This document shows positions 42,890 to 53,467 of a stretch of 64,000 nucleotides of DNA, piece by piece. The stretch is from Durusdinium trenchii (Eukaryota; Sar; Dinophyceae; Suessiales; Symbiodiniaceae). The notes under the pieces were generated by a model. That model made no database searches and had not been told where the DNA came from. It worked only from the letters and a program-made list of their open reading frames with translations. A program made the translations under genes and the position numbers. The stretch covers positions 1,031,445-1,095,444 of the forward strand of contig CAXAMN010021573.1 in assembly GCA_963970005.1 (NCBI GenBank), given 5' to 3'. Numbering within the stretch: position 1 is the stretch's first letter; each line of letters starts with the position of its first letter.

Positions 42890-44178
42890 CTAAAGTGACC
42901 AAACCGGCACTCGCGAAACTGGCAAAAGCGAGCCTAGAATCTGCACTTCCGGCAGAGGAAAAAAGCTCGCCGTGCAAAGCGCCGTGGTGCCCACCGCGGG
43001 CCAACAATATGGGGCCCGCTCACTCGCACCTTCGTGTACGTCAAGGAGTCGCTGAAAAAGAGCCGACATGTCGTGCAAACGAATGACCTCCCGTCCAAAA
43101 GGCCAAGAAGCCAAAATCCCTGCCCAGGCCCACCATGTCATGTCATCAGCCCTCAACTCAGCGCGCGTACCCCACAGGAAGAGGGCGCTCACGAACTCTT
43201 CTGCCGGGAAGGCCTCCCAATGCTCATGCATCCGGTCAGGAGGCCAGCGCTCACGACAATGCCGAATCAGAAGCTCCGTCATTGCATGAAGGGTATCATC
43301 ATCCACCACAAAGGTCACACCCTTCTCAGCAAGCGCCTGCTTGCCCTGCAAAAAACTCAGCCTCCAGCCAATCAACATCATCCTTAGAAGCCCCAAGGAC
43401 ATGAGGCCCTGCCAAAACCACCGCATCTGTCCTCAGAGCACCAGGCAAAGCGCTAAAGGGGTCAGGCGGTAGGTCTTCTCGAAATGCCTCCGGAACAGCC
43501 ATGTGGCGCACCCAAGCACCACAACTGTTGACCAATCCCTTTCTAGAGACATAGAGCAGATGCTGTTGAAGACGATTTTTGGTCCCGCAGGTGTCGAAGG
43601 CAAACAGGGCAGGTAGCACCGTGCACAACATCAGATTCAGGGTTGCGCTTTCCATGAGCCTGAACTTGGTGAAAGCGCAGGGCACGTTGATTTCCAAATC
43701 TGGCGCCACAATGACATGTATATCGGACCTGAAGAAAAAGATCCCGCAAGGTATCGTCTTCAGACCCTGTCCACATTGGCGGTGGTGAAGCACAGGCAAC
43801 AACTTGACATGCTTGGTCCCTGCCAACTTAACAAGCCTCTTCCAGCCCGGTCGATTTTTGTCGCCAATGTTGCCATAGCTCAGAAACCGTAGTCCCCCAA
43901 GAGGTACGGTCAACTGCAGAAGCCAGCCAAGCAATGTCCTCATGAAGCCCAGCGCCCAATCCATCTGGCAAGGTCTCCCGCTCAGACTTGAGCTCGTCAA
44001 CCAAGAAGGCCGGACCGTGGCGTGCCAACCGCGCAGCCAGCAGGAGCCTTTGTTGGGCCAACCGAACACGCACCGGTGGGCGGTCAGCAGCAATCAACAG
44101 CTCCACATCAGTCATCACCTCCATCCCCGGCCGCTTGCACTGATGGAGTACCTTACGCAGCAAATTAATGTAGCACAC
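42890..44178 (-). pseudogene. LINE C-terminal region with C2H2 zinc finger (broken)
   Basis: From 44,178 a helical segment (VRLAQQRLLLAARLARHGPA) resembles the region after RT in LINEs I recall from dinoflagellates. Near 43,730 one frame reads YTCHCGARFGNQRALRFHQV then QAHG, a C-x-C...H-x4-H finger, followed by ATCPVCLRHL; the remainder of the second finger (TKNRLQQHLLYVSRK) continues in another frame, showing a frameshift near 43,590. The tail to 42,890 is open but unrecognised. Confidence 0.6.
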
Positions 44179-44255
44179 ATGTATAGTCGATGGAGTTCAC
44201 GAGCCCTCAGAAGTGGCCAACCCTCACTTCCGTCAAGATCTCTCTATCTTTGGGG

Positions 44256-45152
44256 TCACCAAGGCCTTGCCCCTTGCCCCAACACCAACTGCCGAATGAC
44301 AGAATGGAAAGCTGCCTGGAGGTCCACAAAGATGACAGCAGACGGCAGCCCAATGTGGTAGGCTCGTCGCATAAAAGCATTCACATAGAGGTTGCCAAAA
44401 CTGCATTCCTCGTGGGGGAACCCACCCAATTGACCAGGCGGTCGGTTCTGTGCTGCATGCTGCGTCACCTGACCACGAAAGAGGGCATGGACACGTCGAG
44501 CCAGGACTCCCAAAAGCATAATCCCGCGGTATTGCGCCGCCGAGGTTGGAGCAGGGCCTTTAGGCAACATGTGAAGGCTGCCACCCTTCCATTGAATGGG
44601 CTTATCCGCTGACACCATCATTTTGAGCACCAAATCAAACAACCGTGGGGCCGGGGTGTAGCACCAAAGTGAATCCAGCCTGACATCAATCCATCTGTTG
44701 CCTGGTTTGGTGGACCTCAAAGACATCTCAATGGCCGCAAGAGTAGGGATCTCCTCCAAACACGGTGGTGGAGGATCCACCTTCTGACGCTCAACAAGCT
44801 CTTGGTAAAGATCACGTAGCTGAACGGGTCCACCAGCTTCAAGCGCACATAAATGAGGCTGCCACTTCTCCCTCAGAGCTTCTTGCTGAATAGCTGGCCT
44901 AGTCATCCGCCTTTCCTGTGCCTTTGGTAGATGTCTTTGGACTAACGCCCAAAGTTCACGAACTTTCTCAGGCTTGTCACTCTCCTGCCACCCGTCCTTA
45001 AAGGAGTCAAAGAAAAGCACATGTGTCCCTCCTTTGCAGGGCATTAGCCTGGCTGCGCGCCCAACGAAAGGAGAGGAACAGTTGGAGCCAAGTGATGCTC
45101 TGGTAGGTATCGATGTCAGCCACCCAATGCCAGTCATCATTTGCACCAGCAC
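44256..45152 (-). pseudogene. LINE reverse transcriptase, core deleted
   Basis: The frame contains SAAQYRGIMLLGVLARRVHA (palm/fingers segment, YRxIxLL) and VIFVDLQAAFHSV near 44,325, which is motif A with its catalytic Asp. The frame ends right after motif A, and the sequence typical of the region after RT resumes at 44,178. Only about 100 bp lie between, so motif B and the second catalytic motif (xxDD) are missing. The enzyme cannot work. Confidence 0.7.
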
Positions 45153-46404
45153 GGCTCCATGCCTGAAAACAAATCCGTAGAGGGTGAAGACGTAGAGTCC
45201 TTTGGCGCCGTAAAAAAAACCCCTCGAAGACGTGCCTTCTCCCGGATCATCAAAATGGTGTCCCTCTGAAAATGCGGCTTCCGATGGAAAGGAGCGCGAG
45301 CTAAAATCACTTGGCGGACACCATCTTCAAACCGCCTAGTCAGCTCATGGGCGTGCTGGTGGACATCCAAGTTCCAACTGATGGGTGTCATGGTGTTGAC
45401 AGCAACTTGGAGCAAAGAGCTGGCATCCTCTGCAGTTTGTAGTGCCTGCAACTTCACCGGCCGAGCAGGAGCATGAAGCCCATGCGAGGCCGCCAGCTTG
45501 CCGTGGATTTCAAGACAGACAGCATGATGATCGTGAAGATGGTCATGGGCCTGAGTCTCAAAGTCAGTCCACGACCAATGCCTTTCATATGTCCAAGTAT
45601 AGATGGGATTGCAATGTAGTCCAGGCGGCTCGTGGATCCTCTGGGGTGTGTCCATGTATGGCAAGGGCCCCAATGACATTCCTCAAAGGTGGCCGGAAGC
45701 CACATATCCCAGTCCATCAATGTGGAGTGGAAAACCGCTCCACTGTCAGTCTCATCCTCAGCACCATGGCCTCCAACCGCAGGGGGAGAGAACAGACCCC
45801 AGACGTGCATTGGCATCAAGATCATGGGATGTTGCTGAAGATAAGAAGGCACCAAAATCCTCAGGGACCGCCAAAAGGTGGCAATCTCTTCAATGGGACG
45901 CCCTGTGGGAGGGGCATGAACGTTAACCAGCAGGAAGTCCAGGGAACCCCACCATAGTCGCGTCACCAGCATCTCGGGCGTACTAGCAATCAGAATCCAA
46001 TTCTTTTCCATCAGAGGTGGGAGTTTGCCCTCTTGCACAATCTACTGGAAATACCGTCGATGAAGCCCCAGCAAGACTCCACCACAGCCGGCCTGCGCAG
46101 GATGCGTCACCACCATGTAGTGTGGGCGGGTTTCTTGCGGTGCCACCGTGGCCAAACGTTTGTCATGGCATTGATCCAGGAACCCCTGGACAGCGGTATA
46201 AGCAGAGCAAGACTTACTGTTGAGGGACATGACATTGCATGACAGCAGCTCAGCTGAGAGCTGCACCTCAGCACCAACATCCGGTCGATCTTGCCAAGAG
46301 TCTACCACCTGTGCATCCTCCTCCACCTTGGGATGTGGCAGACACAGACGTCCTGCCTGCCAAAAGGGGCCGCACGAGTGAGCATCCAGAACCATTGCAT
46401 CCAC
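45140..46404 (-). pseudogene. LINE APE-type endonuclease (broken)
   Basis: The start near 46,235 reads LSCNVMSLNSKS, followed by APQETR, the N-R/S-LN and Glu motifs of endonuclease/exonuclease/phosphatase domains. After an in-frame TAG at 46,042-46,044 the same frame continues with FLLVNVHAP and HPRGSTSRLDYIA (45.6 kb). The last part, HLHDHHAVCLEI with the catalytic-type DH, lies in another frame, so a frameshift sits near 45,560. In a working LINE this domain nicks target DNA. Confidence 0.7.
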
Positions 46405-46900
46405 ACACTTTTGATCACCGCCTCATCACAGACAGCGATCCAGAAGCGATCAGTCTGGAAGACATTGACCGCTGCCTGCTTTGCAAGGACATCAGCACCC
46501 TCCTGGCCAGGATCACCGTCATGACCACGCGTGAAGCGGGCTTCAATGTCAACCGGATGCCCATACCTGATGAGCTGACGAAGCGCTTGTGCCTTAAGGC
46601 TCAGGGGATCATCAGAACCAAACCAACCAAACGCCACTCCAGCAGCTGACAAGGCATCATAGTGGAAAATGATACGTGGCATAGAAGGCCATCTACAGCT
46701 TTGGGTTCTCAACAGGTCATACCCATTTCGTGGCAATCAAGTGTGCCACCGTCTCTGACGTATAGGCACTGCCCGTCAGCTCAACTCTGCGCTGGACAGC
46801 TCCAGCCCATTTCCACTCCTGTGCAAAGGCCCACAGGCCCCCATGCCACCACAGCAAGCTGAACCATCAAGATAGAAATGGATAACCTCAGGAGGCTCCA
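46302..46900 (-). pseudogene. LINE RNase H (broken), upstream of the endonuclease
   Basis: VIHFYLDGSACCGG near 46,880 is the first RNase H strand with its catalytic Asp, and RGHDGDPGQEGADVLAKQAA near 46,525 is the C-terminal GHxGxxxNExAD motif (Q for N). The same frame between them has stops at 46,776-46,778 and 46,737-46,739, and a better match there (AELTGSAYTSETVA) sits in another frame, so it is disabled. Confidence 0.7.
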
Positions 46901-47432
46901 AATGCCACCGTGGTACATCCAGCCATGGGAGTGTACTTGGATGCCAACGAAGTTGGGTAGGGAAAGTAGGTTGCACCACATGCCCATTAAACCAATCCAT
47001 CACTTGTAGGACCACAGTGAAATCAATCCCCTCCTCACCATTCGAACAAGGGCGATGGGAAGGCAGGTGGACGGCCCTAAAATCATGGCCAATTGAAGAA
47101 GCCAGTGTCACCGTAACCTTCGAGCCCGTGTCACCAATGGGCAAATAGCCAGGATGCGTCGGCAGATCCGCCTCCAAGGTGTCGACCGCAGCCGCATCAG
47201 GGGACTCAATATTGGCTCCTGCCTTCAGAGATTGACAGAAACCACAAAGAAAAGGGTTCAAGCAGGCCTCCTTGCTCAGACCTGCGAGCATGTTCTGGGC
47301 GTAATCTGACTCAATGGCATGGTCAAAAACCTGAAGGCGTTTACCAAGCTCAAACTCCTCAACAATAGGATCAAAATCACACTCTCGCCCCATTCCCCGG
47401 TGGGGGAAGTTTGACCGAGGCCGCCAAGGCAA

Positions 47433-48545
47433 AGGAGGTCTGTAACAGCGAGGCGCTGCTCACCTCAGTCTCAGTATACAGTCATACTCGGAGTTTTTGG
47501 TGGCAATGACCGAGTAGGAGCATGCCCGTGCGTAGGGATCCTCCCGCTGTGTAAATGTAGGAGTGGGTGACATGACTAGGCTCCTGCAATTTCGGATATA
47601 TCTCGACAATGATGGCGTTTTCTGCTTCCGTCCCAGGAAGACCAAGCCCCTAAGATGCATGAGCGGGCTGAATGCAACCACGTATTTGGAGTGCAGGGGC
47701 ACTCAACCATCAACATGTACTCGCCATAGACCCTCAAAATGTCCATAGCCACCGGAGGGATCGAGATCTCTCCCTTCGACCCAGCAAGCCCGCAAAGGTC
47801 TGATGTGGACCCAACTCACGCCCCTGTTGCATCAGACTAGGTCCCATTGCCGCGGCCAGAGAGGGCACTTGAGACTCAGTTGCAGAATGACGGTGTAAAC
47901 CACTTGAAGAAAGAAAAACTCCTTGGTGACCATGCCGGGTGCTTGCAACACCCTCTCACATGATCTTTTGAGTATCGGGTGTTCTCAAATTCGACAATCA
48001 CATGGAGTAAATCGTGCACTTCTGAAGCCACATAGAAGACCCCCACCAAATCTCCTAACAAGGCTGACGACCTGTAGGAGTAGTGCGTCTGGTCCAGGTG
48101 CCAATGTGGGTGGTGTACCAAGAAAGGCCACCTGATTTTGGCCCATGAGGCCAGCCAGAGATAGTCAGTAGTAGATCCCAAGATGCAAATGGGCACACAG
48201 AGTGCGTTCATAGATTCCTTCTCCAGAAGCAACCAAAATGACCGCACGTCCCTCTTTCATGAAGCACTCCTCAAAGATGTCAGGAGCCGCCTCAGCCAGA
48301 CTTAGATCAAGGTCGTGGTAGAAGAGGAGGACCATAATGTGGATTGCATCACCCGGTCGTCAATGCATTCGACCATAAGGTGGCTGTCCAATACCATTGA
48401 TAGTCACTATGAGGTCAACATTCCCAGGCGGCCTGTCAAAGAAGGTTGCCAACAGCTCTGCTCGCATCAGGAGAAGGGGCAAAGCCCGCACCTCAAAAAA
48501 AGGATACGCATGCCCACCACCTCAAGGAGTACAGAAGGGTGAGTC
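47433..48545 (-). pseudogene. LINE N-terminal coding region (broken)
   Basis: Minus-strand frames at 48,450-48,200 (MRAELLATFFDRPPGNVDLI, an in-frame TGA, then AIHIMVLLFYHDLDLSLAEA) and 48,130-47,950 (YRSSALLGDLVGVFYVASEV then HDLLHVIVEF) look like real protein. They sit directly upstream of RNase H and share the decay pattern. Function unknown; assignment to the LINE is by position. Confidence 0.45.
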
Positions 48546-49364
48546 TCCTGCGTGGCAATACTGATAGCAAAATTCGACCTCCGAAAACTTTTCGTGGAAA
48601 TGGTGGAAAGCCGGACTTTACTCCGTAAAGGACGCCTTTTACTTTGGCAACTATAAAGACGTCTTTTACTTAGTGTTTTACTTTATGCATATATGGTGCA
48701 CATATACATGGCACGATGATTCTGATTCAACATGCTGCACCAATGGCTTTCCAGGAGCGTTTTGCTCTACTTTCCGTTTCGCGCGAACATCGCACAGACA
48801 AAATATTTGTGGCAACAAGCGCATGCATATCATATAAGTGGCGCCCAGGCTGCCAGATCTTTTTAATATGAAGCAAGGTCGATGCGTTACAACACAGACA
48901 ACGCATGTGGTTGAAATTGGCCGTTTCTGGCCCGGGCATGGGACCGTGACTCTACCGTGACTCTCGCGTGACCCCCACCTAAACCACGAAGTTTTCAACG
49001 TCCTTTCTACTTAGTAAAGGACGTCAAAATTTCGCCATGGACATCAATGGGCGTGACTCTAGCGTGACACTACAACATGGGACCTGCAAACTTCTAATGC
49101 GATTTGACGATGAGCTGTCATCGGCTTGAACAATGCACGCACGCAACTCCAAGCAGCAAACATGACTCTCACGTAGCCACGTATATCATGGCAACGTAAC
49201 TGGTCAATTGAGCAAACAACGTGCGCAAAACAACATACACCAAGAAAAGATTGGCACGCGTGGACTTGCGTAAGGTACGGGTGCCGCTAAAAGTGAGCGT
49301 ATGGGTACCATGTCTCCGGTATGCATGCACATATGTACGCATAAGGACCATCGAACACAAAAAA
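48546..49364. other. Stretch without a recognised gene
   Basis: Rich in short repeated words such as CGTAAAGGACG, TTTTACTT and CGTGACTCT, including the hairpin GTCCTTT...AAAGGAC near 48,999-49,021. No coding signal was supported. Confidence 0.4.
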
Positions 49365-49505
49365 ATGTTCCATGGAAATGACCTTTATGCCCAAAGAAAA
49401 TTTTGTGGAAGAGGTGACCTTAATGCCCAAAGAAATTTTTGTGGAAGTGGTGACCTCAATGCCCAAAGAATCTTCCGTGGAAATGGTGACCTGAAAGTTT
49501 TTGAA
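49365..49505. repeat. 36-bp tandem repeat, about 3.7 copies
   Basis: ATGCCCAAAG begins at 49,387, 49,423 and 49,459. Because 36 is a multiple of three, a plus frame stays open and would give a 12-residue repeat around GDLNAQR. Whether it is translated is unknown. Confidence 0.85.
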
Positions 49506-49830
49506 GGTCAAAGATAATGTGACCTCGTAAAACTGGGTCGTTTACAGAAGGACTTCGTAAAACTGGTCCTTTTGAGGTGTACCTGTAGAAGACGATGTAG
49601 CCGGGGGAACCGGAGGCTTGGGAAGCATCGGTTCCGTCTTGGCAAATCGTCCGGTTGGTGTTCATTTGATTTCATTTGTGCCAAGGGTTTCGGTCGAACA
49701 GTCCATAAAGGACTGGAGAATCGGTGAAGGTTGGGTCGTTCTGATTCTTCTGGGCTGTACGATTGAGTTCGCTAGCCTTCACGACCTTCATCCCCTTCAT
49801 CCACTGGGAAGTGGATGAAGGCATGTCGCA

Positions 49831-49886
49831 CTGGCACTGCGCCCTCCAAGGATCCNNNNNNNNNNCTGGCACTGCGCCCTCCAAGG
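49831..49886. other. Assembly gap with identical flanks
   Basis: Ten N at 49,856-49,865 separate two copies of CTGGCACTGCGCCCTCCAAG plus G (49,831-49,851 and 49,866-49,886). The gap may hide a tandem repeat or be an unmerged contig overlap. Confidence 0.9.
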
Positions 49887-50167
49887 TCAAATCAACATCG
49901 CCACAGCCCTTGTTTTGGGCACTTCTGCCCGAGGATTGGCTCGGCGCGCCGACGCCGAGAGCTTCGTTCAGCGGTTGGCACGGACCTCCGAAAGGGAGCC
50001 CCCTGTGGTGGTCATGGTCAGTGGACAGGATGATACGACGCATTCCGCTCACCGGCTGGCGTGGTCCTCGAAGGTGCGCAGATGCCGCACCTTCTGGGCA
50101 TGATGCCTCTCCTTCAAGCAACGCAGCCGTAAGCAGCCCAGTACGTTTGGGACTCGAAAACAGCTTG

Positions 50168-50323
50168 AGATCAATAAGATGAACCCTATATTGGTATGCA
50201 CTGAAATGTGGATGGATGGTTCTGGATTTGCTAGTTATATATATAATTATATATATAACACTTTGATGCTGCCCAAGATGGACAAATAAATCAGGAAAAT
50301 GATGAAACAACACACACAACATA
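50168..50323. repeat. Dispersed repeat copy B (unoccupied site)
   Basis: Continuous copy of the repeat split at 41,973-42,858. TCTGGATTTGCTAG around 50,220 is the site that carries the 0.72-kb insertion in copy A. It includes a TA palindrome at 50,233-50,260. Confidence 0.85.
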
Positions 50324-51784
50324 TTTGAACAAACAAACCAACTAACATGGGGCAGTATACCTACTGACCTACTGGGGCTAGTACCTGCTACTTAAGTACC
50401 TGAGAAAACAAACAATATAGCAATTGTGCCTCCTTCCTTGCCGCTCAAAGGACCTGCTGGCTCTTTCTAGGACGTGTTGCTATTGGCCTTGCTTTCACAT
50501 TCTGGTTGGTGGTTTCAACTCGCGAACAAAATATGAGTCAGTTGGTTCAATCACCCCGAGTAAAGGTTTCAAACACAAAATCCAAAACATTTGAACACCC
50601 AAGGACCCCATGTGATGTCTGAGTTTGTTTTGGTGACACCGTGCCGCAAGACCTTCTCTCCGCTTCGGGGAACATATAGCTGGATCTTCCAACTGTGCGA
50701 CATGTTGCATAGTTGGAAGATCTGGGTCTGCGGCCCAATCTCGTGCTGACGGACCAGTGACCAGGTCCTTTTGGAGTTATAAAACGTGTCACATCCCTTG
50801 CTCCAACATGGCACCCTGTATGGAAGGTGGCCCTGACAGACTGACCCCACAACCAGTCTTGAAACAGTGTCCTGGGCCCCAACCACTGTCCATATACTGT
50901 CCACGAGTAATAGAACGCCGCACGACTTGGGCACGACTCTCAAAAAAGGCACAGCCTGAGGGTCCAAACCTTTAGGACACATTCTGAACCACCAGTTTCT
51001 GGGAGCCTGAGGTCACCGACTGCATGGGGGAAGAGAACAAATCCAAGCTGTGCCGCTTTCCCTCTCCTCTCAGGTCCCACCCTTTTGAACCTCAGTTGAA
51101 TCCTCAGTTGAATGAAAATAGGACATGCCATGACCCTAATAAAACAGGTACGACTGTACCCATTTTCCGACGCACTTGGAGGGTCAAGGTACATGATCAT
51201 GCCTTGCCTTAGAGGATTTCGAGGATCAAATCCAACCAGGCTGCTGGATGCCTGGTCGAAATGACGACAAAGAGACATCGCCGCATCCCATCGTGGTATC
51301 TGTCTGAGCGAGACATGTCTGTCCGCAGCAAGTGACAAGGGATGTTTCAATTCTCCAAAGCCCCAGAGTCGTTGCTTGCCATCAATCCGTTCAAACATTA
51401 GACAGCCAGAATCTATGTCTTATACTTCAATATTTATGCCATTGCAATTCCCTATCTACTCTCTGAACAAACATGCAAACTGCGAATAGATTGACGGGAT
51501 GAGAGTGAAGACGTAGTAAAGATGTAAACTGAAAACACATGTAAACTGGGATGAAGGACCTCTTCAAACACTTAAGACTCCGCACAAACCCAGGGATTCG
51601 AGATCAGCAACGAGATCAGCAACGACCTAACTACCTGGCAACTTACCTGGGACAAGGTGCTTTTGTCCAGGACCCCTCACTGTAGGCCATCCTACTGTTG
51701 GAAGAATCTATTATACATGCTATTATATCCCTGTAAATTTCAGGCGAGGGTTCAGACGCTGATTCTATATAAGTTATAGACCTC

Positions 51785-51905
51785 TTCTCTTGGGCGGATC
51801 CAACATGGATGCGTCTGACACTTCCACGATCTTCGCCATTTTCCGGACAACTGCACACCTGCGACACCGCCCACAAACCCACCGATCCACACCCGCCTTC
51901 TCCAC
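51785..51905 (-). CDS. Exon-like segment with CxxCxxC, function unknown
   Basis: After a GGCCAG acceptor-like site a minus frame reads VEKAGVDRWVCGRCRRCAVV then RKMAKIVEVSDASMLDPP. The cysteine cluster might bind metal. No family was recognised. Confidence 0.25.
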
Positions 51906-52729
51906 CTGGCCGTGGCTGTGGACGAAAAACCACCGATCCGCACAGCTGCAGAATCCAATCTGCCGAAGTCCATTTATAGGTCGTGTCCCCAGATTTGCTG
52001 TCCAGGAACCTGGGAAAAAATGAGAAAACAGAATGCTATTGAATGCTGATTTACCCTTATAGGGAAACTCAACAATCACCTGAAGCAACACCAGGCGATT
52101 GGCTTGGGAACCGATGCCGATCCACTGTAAAGCAGATGCCGGTGTAAACAACACCCAGCTTGGACATAAAGTTGAGCATGCACACTAGCTTCTCTATGGT
52201 GCAACTTTTGACTGAAGTGGAAGCGATACAAATTTATTTATTAGTTGGATGCTTGCTCCTTTCAAACAGCTACACCTACAGGGGGAGCATAGCTCAGGGA
52301 AATAAAGACAAATCTGTGCGAAGGCCAGTGGGTTGGTGGGCCTTCTCCAATCTCAGATGTTAAGACCCGATGAGACAATGTGAAATTTGGTTTCAGAGAG
52401 GTGGCACAACAGCAGGTCAATTCAGGGTGTGAAACAGGGAGACAACCCGATTTGACCAGAAGAGGAAAACTAGCTTTAACGTAACCCGCAGTGGGCTCTC
52501 CCTATTGAAAGGCAAAGCCTATAGTTTATAATAGTTTATATATGTTTATATCTTGAAGGAAGGGAATCCCAGTCCCAAGCCGCTTGGAATTCACATCCAT
52601 CTACTCTGGTGTCCATCTACCTCCACGGACGAATCCAACATGATCCAACCAAACTTGCTCCATCCTGCTGAAAAACTTCAAGGCCGTCCCGAACGCCTGT
52701 GTGGCTTAAGCTTTCTCTTCCCGATCCAC

Positions 52730-52850
52730 GCCGCCGGAGCGCCGCGCGTGTCCCCGGCCGTCCCACTCGCCCATCTCGGATCCCGCGCCAGGTCCGCGAT
52801 CTCCAAGAGCTCCATGCCAGGGCGCACCTGACCGACCCGACCGAGCATCC
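52730..52850 (-). CDS. Exon-like segment, function unknown
   Basis: A GC-rich minus frame without stops reads GQVRPGMELLEIADLARDPR then WASGTAGDTRGAP. The composition is strongly protein-like and differs from the AT-rich flanks. It is short and could not be joined to other exons. Confidence 0.3.
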
Positions 52851-53190
52851 GATATTGCGCGAATTCCGCACAAAAAGAACGAAGGGAAAACGACTGCTCG
52901 GTTCAAACAATGTCGGCGGATGTTTCGTTTTTCTTTCGCGGTGTGAGCTCACTGATCTGATGGACACAGGGTGGAGGGTGAGGGTGGAGGTAGAGGCCCA
53001 GTGGGTAGCCTTTGAGAATTTAGGATACTATATTGACATAATCCGAATAATTGCCAGCATGATATACCCTAATCATTAATCTTCAATTGGTAAAAGGCTA
53101 TAAACATGTATATATATACCCTGATCTTCCAAACGCTAAGTTAAACTTGGCATTAGGTCAAATGCTAAGTTAAACTACGTCGTTTCGGGA

Positions 53191-53226
53191 TCACGCCATT
53201 TCACGCGCATTCACGCATGATCACGC
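53191..53226. repeat. TCACGC array, 4 copies at exact 10-bp spacing
   Basis: TCACGC starts at 53,191, 53,201, 53,211 and 53,221. It lies 45 bp beyond the stop codon of the large minus-strand gene. ATCACGCCATTTCACGC is shared with the array at 60,293. Confidence 0.9.
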
Positions 53227-53270
53227 ATACTGGGAATTTTCAATTCCTTTCATATCACGATAAATCGTGA

Positions 53271-53467
53271 TCATCGTTTGAACAATCGGCAACGATTCAA
53301 CTCTGGAATCCGCCATCGCATGCTGAGCAGTCGCATGCGTGCTAATTTCAAAACGGAAACCGGACGGCCCCCACGTTTGCGTTGCCGCCCCTTCCGTTTG
53401 CTCCAGTGTTTGAGCACACTCATGTAATCTTCATCGGCAAACGTATGCACATATCTTGGATTCAATC
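53271..53467 (-). CDS. Transposase-like gene, last exon
   Basis: After ATCTCAG|G the frame reads GLNPRYVHTFADEDYMSVLK, then a basic tail (RKGRQRKRGGRP) ending at TGA. D/E residues in ADED are candidates for the last acidic catalytic position. The basic tail could bind DNA. Confidence 0.6.

Larger units (their letters stand above)
42860..48545 (-). mobile_element. Decayed LINE retrotransposon (RNase H - endonuclease - RT - zinc finger)
   Basis: Coding remnants follow one another on the minus strand: an N-terminal region (48.5-47.4 kb), RNase H (47.0-46.3), APE-type endonuclease (46.3-45.4), reverse transcriptase (45.1-44.26), a post-RT helical region and C2H2 zinc finger (44.2-43.5), and a C-terminal tail. 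Several in-frame stops and frameshifts separate them, and the RT core is truncated, so the copy is dead. RNase H ahead of the endonuclease is unusual, since I-clade LINEs carry it after RT. The 3' end is placed where similarity of repeat copy A to copy B stops (about 42,858); the 5' end is approximate. Confidence 0.75.
50324..53190. other. Stretch with only exon-like fragments
   Basis: Apart from the two segments listed next, no supported gene was seen. Features include a TTTATA-rich run near 52,520-52,550 and a duplicated AAATGCTAAGTTAAACT-type motif at 53,137-53,175. Confidence 0.4.
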
